NCBI GenBank assembly: GCA_934234005.1
Contig: CAKQHC010000076.1
Location: 1-7,599, forward strand
Source of the DNA: an uncultured Methanomassiliicoccales archaeon
GTDB lineage: Archaea; Thermoplasmatota; Thermoplasmata; Methanomassiliicoccales; Methanomethylophilaceae
Direction of reading: 5' to 3'
DNA: 7,599 nucleotides
The position numbers were made by a program, and so were the translations under genes. Under the pieces are notes generated by a model. It did not search any database, was not told the DNA's origin, and was given only the letters and a program-made list of their open reading frames with translations. Within the stretch, counting starts at the first letter, position 1. Each line of letters begins with the position of its first letter. Of the stretch, positions 1 to 5,991 are shown piece by piece.

Positions 1-1
1 A

Positions 2-664
2 CTGAATCCTGCCATCTCGATGAGAGATGTGAACTCCAATCCGAATACAGTTTATTCGGTTATGGCAGTCGCAGGTTATCTGAATGCCGTTCCTGTCGGA
101 AACGAAGACGACGAAGATTTTGATGAAGACGAGTATGACATATATTCTATTTCCATACCCAACAAAGAAGTACGCAGAACATTTTCGAATATGATGGCGG
201 AAAGATTGTTCAACAGGGGATACAACGTATTCAACATAATGCTGAAAGCTTTGGAAAAAGGAGATGTGCAGGGAGTGGAAAACAGTCTCAGGGAATTGTT
301 GTACAACAGTGTCCCGTCCATCGTTCTGAAAGATGAAGGCGATTATCAATTAATCGTAGCCACTGCCGCCATGAACACCAAGGGAAGATATGAAATCTAC
401 ATGGGAAGAGAAGCCGGAAACGGAAGATCCGACATGATTATGAAACATAAAATTCCCGGAATTCCCGATATAGTGATTGAATTCAAAAAGAGTAAATCCA
501 AATCAGACGACGAAACAATTCAATTGAAAGAAGCCGAAGAAGCAATAGAACAGATTAAGAGCAGAGAATACTCCTACGGACTCGGCAAAAACCTGATTCT
601 GTACGGAATCTGTTTTAACGGTAAGAAACCGAAAGTTGTGATGAAACATATTTTGTGTGATTAA
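2..664 (+). CDS. AAA-ATPase-like / PD-(D/E)XK nuclease family protein, C-terminal part (5' end outside window)
   Basis: The reading frame is open to the left edge of the window, so this is the 3' part of a longer gene. An ATG at 20 lies inside the family's conserved segment and is not taken as the true start. Seen in the sequence (numbered from that internal Met): a stretch resembling the 'lay.aGYLt' region of the family (residues 12-24), a very acidic insert (28-40), the family-typical IPNKEVR (46-52), and a nuclease-like core GNGRSD (133-138) followed by IVIEFK (151-156). D138, E154 and K156 fit the D...ExK metal site of the PD-(D/E)XK fold (PDDEXK_9-type). It ends with the usual YGICFNGKKPKVV segment. 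The family normally has an N-terminal AAA-ATPase-like domain; that part is not visible here. It is multicopy in many gut archaea and bacteria, and its biological role is not established. The stop is TAA. A second family member starts at 7516. Confidence 0.8.
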   Translation: MNPAISMRDVNSNPNTVYSVMAVAGYLNAVPVGNEDDEDFDEDEYDIYSISIPNKEVRRTFSNMMAERLFNRGYNVFNIMLKALEKGDVQGVENSLRELLYNSVPSIVLKDEGDYQLIVATAAMNTKGRYEIYMGREAGNGRSDMIMKHKIPGIPDIVIEFKKSKSKSDDETIQLKEAEEAIEQIKSREYSYGLGKNLILYGICFNGKKPKVVMKHILCD

Positions 665-696
665 GCAGTCATCTGTGGACGAAGTACCTTTGACGA

Positions 697-734
697 TTAT
701 AAAATTCAACAACGGGTACCCAGCACCCTTATAG
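697..734 (+). promoter_or_regulatory. Candidate hypA operon promoter with two TATA-like boxes
   Basis: Two archaeal TATA-like boxes lie in the 92-base gap before hypA. TTATAAAA at 697-704 would place a start site near 725 and give a short leader. TTATAG at 729-734 has its centre about 25 bases before the hypA ATG, which would give a leaderless transcript. No Shine-Dalgarno sequence precedes the ATG, so the second reading is attractive. An 8-base palindrome GGGTACCC (714-721) sits between the boxes. No experimental start site can be inferred from the sequence alone. Confidence 0.45.
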
Positions 735-756
735 CGGAAATGCATATTCCCGATTA

Positions 757-1137
757 ATGCATGAAGTATCTGTGGTATCCAATCTTGTCAATGCAGCAAT
801 TTCCGAATTGGAAAAATATAATGTCAGCAAGGTCAACAGCATGACTGTGATAATCGGAGACATGACCAATCTCGGAGAGGAACAGATGTCCTTTGCATAT
901 GAAATCGTTACACGCGGTACGATTCTGGAAGGGTCGGAATTTATCGTGGAGCACGAACCCATAGAGGTGGAATGTAATGGATGCGGGTACAAGGGACCGG
1001 TTAAGATGCTTTCCGATCCGGATTTTGATACGCATGCCATTCCGGTTATGTCCTGTCCGCAGTGTTCGGGACATATACAGGTGATTTCAGGTCAGTCATG
1101 CATGATAAAATGCATGGATATTGAGGAGGCAGATTGA
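757..1137 (+). CDS. hypA: HypA, hydrogenase nickel-insertion chaperone
   Basis: HypA is a cytoplasmic zinc protein that delivers Ni(II) to the large subunit of [NiFe]-hydrogenases, usually together with HypB. The 126-residue product starts with Met-His-Glu; the amino terminus and His2 are the known nickel ligands, which fixes the start at 757. The zinc site is visible as C73-x2-C76 and C100-x2-C103. The 23 residues between the pairs are more than in the Escherichia coli protein; archaeal members are known to have longer linkers. Two further cysteines near the C-terminus (C115, C119) are not part of the standard site. It is the first gene of an operon: its TGA overlaps the hypD ATG by one base. 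hypB is not adjacent. No Shine-Dalgarno sequence precedes it, in contrast to hypD. Confidence 0.93.
   Translation: MHEVSVVSNLVNAAISELEKYNVSKVNSMTVIIGDMTNLGEEQMSFAYEIVTRGTILEGSEFIVEHEPIEVECNGCGYKGPVKMLSDPDFDTHAIPVMSCPQCSGHIQVISGQSCMIKCMDIEEAD
1123..1129 (+). promoter_or_regulatory. Shine-Dalgarno sequence of hypD
   Basis: GAGGAGG lies 7 bases before the ATG at 1137, inside the 3' end of hypA. It decides the hypD start at ATG 1137 over the in-frame TTG at 1134 and suggests translational coupling with hypA. Confidence 0.75.
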
Positions 1138-2219
1138 TGTTCAAATATAGGGACGAGGCTACGGCAAAGAAGATTCTCGAACGTATCGGAGAAATGAATA
1201 TTCACGCCAAATTCATGCATATCTGCGGTACGCATCAGGACACGATAGTACGTTTCGGATTGGAAGAGATGCTGAACGAAGTAGGTGTCGAAATCGCACA
1301 GGGCCCCGGATGCCCCGTATGTGTGACAACCAGTCGTGAGATTGCCGATGCGATAACATTAGCCAGGAACGGTGTTACGGTTACGGCATTCGGAGACATG
1401 ATGAGGGTTCCGACGACCATAGGTTCTCTGTTCGATGCAAAAGCCGACGGTGCGGACGTCAGAATCGTTTATTCCATCGATGATGCAGTTAAGATGGCCA
1501 GGGAACAATCAAATCCCCTTACGTTTGTCGGTGTGGGTTTTGAGACTACTGCGCCGTCAACATGCGTACCTTTGCACAAAGACGGATGTCCCGATAATTT
1601 CAGCATCTACAGTTGTCATAGGATATGTCCGCCTGTTATAGAGACCATATTCAGTTTGGGCGAGTGCACTTTGGACGGATTCATAATGCCCGGACATGTG
1701 GCCGTAATTACGGGAGAAGGAATGTTCAAAGAAGTATCGGAAAAACACCATGTGCCTCAGGTTATCGCGGGTTTCGAGCCGTTGGATATTCTCATGTCAG
1801 TTTACATGCTGTGCAAACAGTTAAAGGAAGGACGTGCAGAGGTAGAAAATGAGTATACCCGTTTGGTGAGACCGGAAGGAAACCCGTATGCCGTCAGTCT
1901 TATGAATGACACGTTCGACCCTGTCGATCGTTCTTGGCGCGGATTCCCTGTTATTCCGAAGAGTGCATTGGCCCTTAAACCAAAGTTCCAGGATCACGAT
2001 GCAACAAAGGTTCATGAAGACATTCTTGCCAAGACTCCCGAAGTTGAAGAGGAATCCAGAGGGTGCCGTTGCGGGGATGTTCTCAGAGGACTTATCAAAT
2101 CGGAACAATGCCCGATGTTTGGTAAAGTCTGCAAGCCTATGAATCCGATGGGACCGTGTATGGTTTCCGCCGAAGGGAACTGCAGTATAGCATACAGACT
2201 CGGTAACAAGAGGCTTTGA
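1137..2219 (+). CDS. hypD: HypD, hydrogenase Fe(CN)2CO cofactor assembly scaffold
   Basis: HypD is an iron-sulfur protein that, with HypC and with cyanide from HypE/HypF, assembles the Fe(CN)2CO group of [NiFe]-hydrogenases. The 360-residue product has the family length. Visible motifs are HICGTH (C30 in the iron-binding loop; the next residue is Gln where Glu is often found), GPGCPVC (C59 and C62, the redox-active pair), GFETTAPST, a GHVAVITG segment, GFEPLDIL and WRGFP. The C-terminal cysteine cluster (C310, C312, C325, C332, C341, C349) contains the [4Fe-4S] ligands, with the typical CPMFGKVC and GPCMVSAEG segments. The start is ATG 1137, backed by GAGGAGG at 1123-1129. It shares one base with hypA and is followed after two bases by an unknown gene. 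hypC, hypE and hypF are not in the window. Confidence 0.96.
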   Translation: MFKYRDEATAKKILERIGEMNIHAKFMHICGTHQDTIVRFGLEEMLNEVGVEIAQGPGCPVCVTTSREIADAITLARNGVTVTAFGDMMRVPTTIGSLFDAKADGADVRIVYSIDDAVKMAREQSNPLTFVGVGFETTAPSTCVPLHKDGCPDNFSIYSCHRICPPVIETIFSLGECTLDGFIMPGHVAVITGEGMFKEVSEKHHVPQVIAGFEPLDILMSVYMLCKQLKEGRAEVENEYTRLVRPEGNPYAVSLMNDTFDPVDRSWRGFPVIPKSALALKPKFQDHDATKVHEDILAKTPEVEEESRGCRCGDVLRGLIKSEQCPMFGKVCKPMNPMGPCMVSAEGNCSIAYRLGNKRL

Positions 2220-2221
2220 CC

Positions 2222-2812
2222 ATGGTCGATGAAGCGAAGATGAAATTCATCACGGAAACTGTAATGCAAAAACGCATCCTGATAGTTACGAATGATTCGA
2301 CCGTTTTCCTTAATCCGAATCGCATCGATACAGCATTCAATATGTTCGGCGGACGTGCAACCGAAGTAAAGAAATTGGTTGCCAGATTAGATACTGCCGT
2401 AGACGGAAACGGGAAAAAATTATGCGACGTATCGTTCGGTGTGATTACAACGCAGTACGGATTCGTTCCGGGAAATTATCAGATCGTATCATACAACAAT
2501 GTCATGTCTGATCGTGCCGGATACGAAGACTGTGAGAACAGGAAGCAGTTTGTGGAACAGGTGTCGTATCTGTGCAAACCGTTTGATAAAGTCATATTGT
2601 GTGTTCCCAAAGACATGTTCTCAATGTTTTTGGAAGCGGATTTGATTGATGACGGTAAACTGATTGCCGTGACAAACCCGTGTTTCAAAGAGGAATGCGA
2701 AAAAAGAGGATGGACATATCTTGAGAGAAACGGCGCCCGCATAGGTAATGATAATGCGGATAAAATAGAAGAGTACGTCAGAAAATTATGTTCAAATAAC
2801 AAAGTCGCGTGA
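2222..2812 (+). CDS. Uncharacterised protein, third gene of the hypA-hypD operon
   Basis: I do not recognise this 196-residue protein with confidence. It begins two bases after the hypD stop; AAGAGG at 2208-2213 lies 8 bases before ATG 2222, which is why I prefer this start over the TTG at 2216. It has no signal peptide or membrane segment, so it is probably cytoplasmic. Numbered from ATG 2222, an N-terminal strand ILIVTNDSTVFLNP (about residues 19-32) and a central FGVITTQYGFVPGNY (about 72-86) suggest an alpha/beta fold. The central motif loosely recalls the 'ILSA.YGL..P' pattern of DUF6884/YaaA-like proteins, but this is only a pattern resemblance. Later come VILCVPKDMF and IAVTNPCF. There are several cysteines but no CxxC pair. 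Placement suggests co-expression with hydrogenase maturation; that is not evidence of function. Its end overlaps the convergent methyltransferase gene by 21 bases. Confidence 0.8.
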   Translation: MVDEAKMKFITETVMQKRILIVTNDSTVFLNPNRIDTAFNMFGGRATEVKKLVARLDTAVDGNGKKLCDVSFGVITTQYGFVPGNYQIVSYNNVMSDRAGYEDCENRKQFVEQVSYLCKPFDKVILCVPKDMFSMFLEADLIDDGKLIAVTNPCFKEECEKRGWTYLERNGARIGNDNADKIEEYVRKLCSNNKVA

Positions 2813-3274
2813 ATTTCTTTCGTGTTCTATGAGTTTTTTCTTCATAGAACTGCCGCCGGAATAATTGCCGATGCCTCCGGAAGACGGAACAACTCTGTGG
2901 CAGGGTATGATTATCGGAATCGGATTCTCCGAGCATGCAGTACCTACGGCTCTGTATGCTTTGGGGGATCCAGCGGATTCAGCTATTTGAGCATACGTTC
3001 TTAGCTCGCCATACGGGATTTCCGTAAGAGTATCGAGAACATTGCGTCTGAATCCTTTTGCGTCAATATTCAGCGGAATGTCAAATTCTTTTCTGGAACC
3101 GTTGAAATATTCATTGATTTGTGCTATTGCTTCCGATATAATGTCTGATTCATGCTCTCTCATACACGGAAGATTGCTGTTGGGCAGGAAGACGCCTGTA
3201 ATCGATCCTTTTCCGTCGTCGCTTATACTCATCACTCCGATTAAAGTCAGGAATGAATAGATGCTTCCGGCCAT
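2792..3274 (-). CDS. ogt: Methylated-DNA--[protein]-cysteine S-methyltransferase
   Basis: This is a suicide repair protein that transfers alkyl groups from O6-alkylguanine (and O4-alkylthymine) in DNA to its own cysteine. The 160-residue product is of the short Ogt type, with a reduced N-terminal domain (about 1-70) and the conserved helix-turn-helix active-site domain (about 72-160). Visible are IPYGELRTYAQIA (86-98), YRAVG with the arginine finger R108, the active-site motif NPIPIIIPCHRVV (C125 the acceptor, H126 its partner), GxxGxYSGG (about 134-141) and a C-terminal LIEHE with E152 as the likely third member of the relay. No Ada-type zinc or AraC domain is present. The start ATG has no good Shine-Dalgarno sequence; a weak A/T-rich box lies near 3299-3309. 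It is convergent with the hyp operon and divergent from the DUF1848 gene. The symbol ogt is by family; 'mgmt' is equally used. Confidence 0.93.
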   Translation of the reverse strand: MAGSIYSFLTLIGVMSISDDGKGSITGVFLPNSNLPCMREHESDIISEAIAQINEYFNGSRKEFDIPLNIDAKGFRRNVLDTLTEIPYGELRTYAQIAESAGSPKAYRAVGTACSENPIPIIIPCHRVVPSSGGIGNYSGGSSMKKKLIEHERNSRDFVI

Positions 3275-3403
3275 GAGTACGGATACAGACTAGGTTGTTA
3301 AGATATTTTTGTTCCCACTGTTTTTTGAATGTCAATCAGTACGGCAGGGCATTTACCGTATCAGATAATCGGAATCAAATACGTCTTTGCGTATAGATAT
3401 ATA

Positions 3404-4345
3404 ATGATCATCAGTGTCAGCCGTCGTACGGACATACCTGCATTCCACAGCGAATGGTTCATGAACAGGTTGCGTGCCGGATATGTTCTGGTGAGAAATC
3501 CGGTTTACAGGACTCTTGTTCACAGAATCGATCTCAGCAAATCCAATGTTGATTGCCTGTTTTTTGTTTCAAAAGACCCGCGTCCGTTAGAGCCCCATCT
3601 GAAGGAGATTGCTTCGATGGGGCATATGTGTGTTTTCAATATAACTATGAATCCGTACGGTAAAGACCTGGAGCCGTTTGTTCCTCCGAGATATGAGGTT
3701 AACGACGCATGTATCAGAATTGCGGAAGTTATAGGCAGAGACAGAATGGCATGGAGGTACGATCCCGTAATTTTCAACAATCGCCAGGATATAAAATACC
3801 ACACACGCAAGTTTAGTCTGTTTTGTAAAGAAGCTTCTGCATGGACTGACAGGTGCATATTCAGTTTTATTAATATGTACGGCAAATTGGGACAGGTTGC
3901 AGAGAACGGGCTGATCAGAAAAGTATCCAAACAGGAGATGATTGATTTTGCCAAAATGGCGGGAAAGGTTGCCAATGATTACGGAATGTCGATAAGTAAT
4001 TGTTGCGGAGACATGGATTTCAGCGAATACGGCATCAGTAAGCGCGGATGCATCGACCGCGGATGGATGAATTCGTTGAATATACCCTACGAATCCACAG
4101 ATAACAGGCTGCGGGAGGGGTGCAGATGCGTAAGGACGATAGACATAGGAGAGTACGACACGTGTCTGCATGACTGCGTATATTGTTATGCCAACAGAGC
4201 CGATCCGTCCAAACGCATCTCTAAAATATACAATGCCGAGTCCGAACTCCTTTGGGGTGAATTGTCGAAACGCGACAGAATTGTGGCATTGGATTCAAGA
4301 TGCAACGGAAGGTTGGAAGATGCTGCCGGATTGCATTTTGAGTAA
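3404..4345 (+). CDS. DUF1848 family protein with C-terminal CX3CX2C motif
   Basis: The 313-residue product begins MIISVSRRTDIPAF, the standard start of DUF1848 proteins, which is why I take ATG 3404 rather than the in-frame ATG at 3329. Other family landmarks are LRAGYVLVRNP (about 23-33), a WRYDP segment (117-121), FSFINMYGKL (about 153-162), an NCCGD segment (about 199-203), CRC (C240, C242) and, near the end, DTCLHDCVYCYAN with C254, C258 and C261 in CX3CX2C spacing. That spacing is the one used by radical SAM enzymes to bind a [4Fe-4S] cluster, but here it lies at the C-terminus. The similarity of this cluster to radical SAM proteins is known for the family; the reaction is not. It is divergent from the alkyl-DNA repair gene across 129 bases and followed after 35 bases by mntP. 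The stop is TAA. Confidence 0.88.
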   Translation: MIISVSRRTDIPAFHSEWFMNRLRAGYVLVRNPVYRTLVHRIDLSKSNVDCLFFVSKDPRPLEPHLKEIASMGHMCVFNITMNPYGKDLEPFVPPRYEVNDACIRIAEVIGRDRMAWRYDPVIFNNRQDIKYHTRKFSLFCKEASAWTDRCIFSFINMYGKLGQVAENGLIRKVSKQEMIDFAKMAGKVANDYGMSISNCCGDMDFSEYGISKRGCIDRGWMNSLNIPYESTDNRLREGCRCVRTIDIGEYDTCLHDCVYCYANRADPSKRISKIYNAESELLWGELSKRDRIVALDSRCNGRLEDAAGLHFE

Positions 4346-4380
4346 CATAATCTATAACATCAATATGCATATGGCGGCAT

Positions 4381-4938
4381 ATGGATTATTTGTCGGTATT
4401 GCTTATAGGCATAGGCCTTGCGATGGATGCGTTTGCCGTATCCGTATGCAAGGGGCTGGCGCTTAAAAAACCGCATATCGCACAAATATTGTTGGTAGGA
4501 CTCTGGTTCGGTGTATTTCAGTTCATAATGCCCGTAGTGGGATTTTACCTCGGATCATCGTTTTATGACTTAATCTCAGATTATTCACATTACGTAGCAT
4601 TTCTCCTTTTGTTGATTATCGGAGTTAATATGATACGCGAGGCCATGGCGGATGACGAAGAGGTTGGAGATGACTTAGGCGTCAGAACAATGTTTCTTTT
4701 GGCTGTGGCGACAAGCATAGACGCTATGGCTGTGGGAATATCGATGGCTATGGACGGCGGAGACGTATGGATGTCTGCATTGATTATCGGAGCAGTTACA
4801 TTTTTAATATCGTCATTCGGAGTCCGTATAGGGTCGGTGTTCGGAGACAGATTCGGATCGAAAGCAGAAATAATAGGCGGATCCATATTAATCCTAATAG
4901 GATTGAAAATCCTATTGGAAAATATGAATGTGTTTTAA
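4381..4938 (+). CDS. mntP: MntP-type manganese efflux pump
   Basis: MntP exports excess Mn(II) across the cytoplasmic membrane. The 185-residue product is almost entirely hydrophobic, with six predicted membrane segments at roughly 2-22, 35-58, 69-89, 102-124, 130-152 and 163-180. The internal duplication of the family is visible: GIGLAMDAFAVSVCKG around D16 in the first half and AVATSIDAMAVGISM around D114 in the second half. These aspartates are the conserved intramembrane acidic residues linked to manganese transport. A short acidic loop (MADDEEVGDDLG, about 89-100) joins the halves. The start at 4381 fits the family N-terminus; an upstream stop in this frame and the lack of other in-frame starts support it, although no strong Shine-Dalgarno sequence is seen. 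The 35-base gap to the DUF1848 gene makes co-transcription possible. No known manganese riboswitch is visible upstream. Confidence 0.93.
   Translation: MDYLSVLLIGIGLAMDAFAVSVCKGLALKKPHIAQILLVGLWFGVFQFIMPVVGFYLGSSFYDLISDYSHYVAFLLLLIIGVNMIREAMADDEEVGDDLGVRTMFLLAVATSIDAMAVGISMAMDGGDVWMSALIIGAVTFLISSFGVRIGSVFGDRFGSKAEIIGGSILILIGLKILLENMNVF
4894..4918. repeat. Perfect inverted repeat (hairpin) inside the 3' end of mntP
   Basis: AATAGGATT (4896-4904), a GAA loop and AATCCTATT (4908-4916) form a perfect 9-bp stem; a T-G wobble and a C-G pair extend it to 4894-4918. The left arm also belongs to an overlapping palindrome at 4890-4904 (AATCCTA, A, TAGGATT), so two hairpins could compete. The sequence encodes the last membrane helix of MntP (ILILIGLKILL), so repetitive Ile/Leu codons may explain part of it. 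It sits 20-45 bases before the stop and faces a convergent gene; a weak T-rich stretch follows near 4930. Confidence 0.5.
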
Positions 4939-4957
4939 AGTGTTTGTTGAAACGGGT

Positions 4958-5917
4958 TTATTTACATTCACTTATGAACAGACATCTGTCTGTGTAAGCA
5001 TCAACCGCTTCTTCGAGGGAAACATCTTTCTTTTTGGAACGGCCGTGTGCAATATTTTCCATGACGGAAAATTCTTCGTCGAGAACCTTCATGTTTTCGT
5101 CGTTCCAGCGTTCCTGAATCTCTTTTAAACATTCCGGAGACATACCCGCACATTTGACAGAGAATGATTTTCCGACCATGTCGTATAAATGACACTGAAT
5201 CATATCATCATCGTCATAGGTGTCTTCGTTATATCCGATAAAGTCAAGATATTCGGAAATTACTCTGCTGAGACATGAGTAGTTATTATGATACACGACA
5301 ACATTGCGGAAGAGGGACGGCAGTACATAGAAGAATTGTCTTGCGTTTTCCCCGTCAATGGATGTGAGAATGCTGACAAAGTCCACATATACTGTATAAA
5401 ACGTAAATGCTTTGAACGAACCGCGGGCGGCTTCGGAGAATAACTGTGAGACGCGGTCGGTGTAGCGGACATAATCAAATTCTATGAATTCCGATTCCTT
5501 TTGATAAATCATGTCGGCAACGGTACTGCAAATCAGACAAACATACGAGTCGATATGCGTTGCATCATTGAGCAGAGATATACCTTTTTTCCAATCTGCG
5601 AACGCTTTTCCGTCTTCACCCATGAGGGCAAGTATGGTTCCGCGGAGGAAAACTGCATCCTGATCTTCCGGAGTCTCTTCAATCATTGCATCTATGCGTT
5701 TGAGTGCCTCTTCGCATCTGCCTTCTTCGGCAATGGAGAGTATCTCTGCCATAGTATCGCGACGCGGTCCTTCTTCTATGAAGGAGAATTTGTCTGTTCT
5801 GTTTGCAAGGAGCTTTTTACAGCAAGTCTTACAGATGAAGATGTCTTTATTTTCCGGCGTAACGGTTCCGCCGCAATATGGGCACGATTCAAGCGTGACG
5901 TCCATGCTATTCACCAT
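4958..5917 (-). CDS. Zinc-ribbon protein with TPR-like helical repeats, function unknown
   Basis: This is a 319-residue cytoplasmic protein of unknown function. The N-terminus carries a four-cysteine zinc ribbon, C12-x2-C15 and C29-x2-C32 (C33 adjacent). It is followed by helical repeats of TPR type (about 55-116), clearest in EEALKRIDAMIEETPEDQDA and the next helix pair AVFLRGTILALMGEDGKAF. The rest (about 120-300) is helix-rich with an acidic patch YDDDDM and a lysine-rich segment SKKKD near the C-terminus. Such combinations usually serve as protein-binding scaffolds; that is inference. The coordinates use the outermost ATG. The second ATG at 5905 is a good alternative: GGTGA lies just before it, and a weak TATA-like box (5926-5935) sits about 25 bases upstream. 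It is convergent with mntP (19-base gap) and lies downstream of the dehydrogenase on the same strand, separated by a hairpin, so it probably has its own promoter. Confidence 0.82.
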   Translation of the reverse strand: MVNSMDVTLESCPYCGGTVTPENKDIFICKTCCKKLLANRTDKFSFIEEGPRRDTMAEILSIAEEGRCEEALKRIDAMIEETPEDQDAVFLRGTILALMGEDGKAFADWKKGISLLNDATHIDSYVCLICSTVADMIYQKESEFIEFDYVRYTDRVSQLFSEAARGSFKAFTFYTVYVDFVSILTSIDGENARQFFYVLPSLFRNVVVYHNNYSCLSRVISEYLDFIGYNEDTYDDDDMIQCHLYDMVGKSFSVKCAGMSPECLKEIQERWNDENMKVLDEEFSVMENIAHGRSKKKDVSLEEAVDAYTDRCLFISECK

Positions 5918-5948
5918 ACAGTCATGAAATAAATGTTTGTTTGAAGAA

Positions 5949-5983
5949 ACGGAGGAAATGCATGTGTGTTATGCACCCTCCGT
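5949..5983 (-). terminator. Hairpin just after the dehydrogenase gene, possible terminator
   Basis: ACGGAGG (5949-5955) pairs with CCTCCGT (5977-5983), and inside it TGCAT (5959-5963) pairs with ATGCA (5971-5975) around a 7-base loop; the two stems are separated by a small asymmetric internal loop. It begins 9 bases after the TAA of the dehydrogenase on the minus strand and is followed there by a moderately T-rich stretch (TTTCTTC). Position and shape suggest a 3' end or terminator element, but the T-tract is weak, and archaeal termination needs mainly T-runs. Confidence 0.4.
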
Positions 5984-5991
5984 GTTTGTGA

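Noticed and set aside
714..721. The palindrome GGGTACCC as a possible operator for the hypA operon.
   Set aside because: Only 8 bases with no second copy seen; it is noted with the promoter but not enough to call a site.
1134..1136. TTG at 1134 as the hypD start.
   Set aside because: ATG 1137 follows directly, has GAGGAGG at suitable spacing and fits the family N-terminus.
3329..3403. A 25-residue N-terminal extension of the DUF1848 protein from ATG 3329.
   Set aside because: The family begins at MIISVSRRTD, encoded from ATG 3404; the extension has no family resemblance and occupies the promoter region.
3520..4171. Two long minus-strand open frames opposite the DUF1848 gene.
   Set aside because: They overlap each other and lie opposite a clearly conserved coding sequence; no motif supports either.
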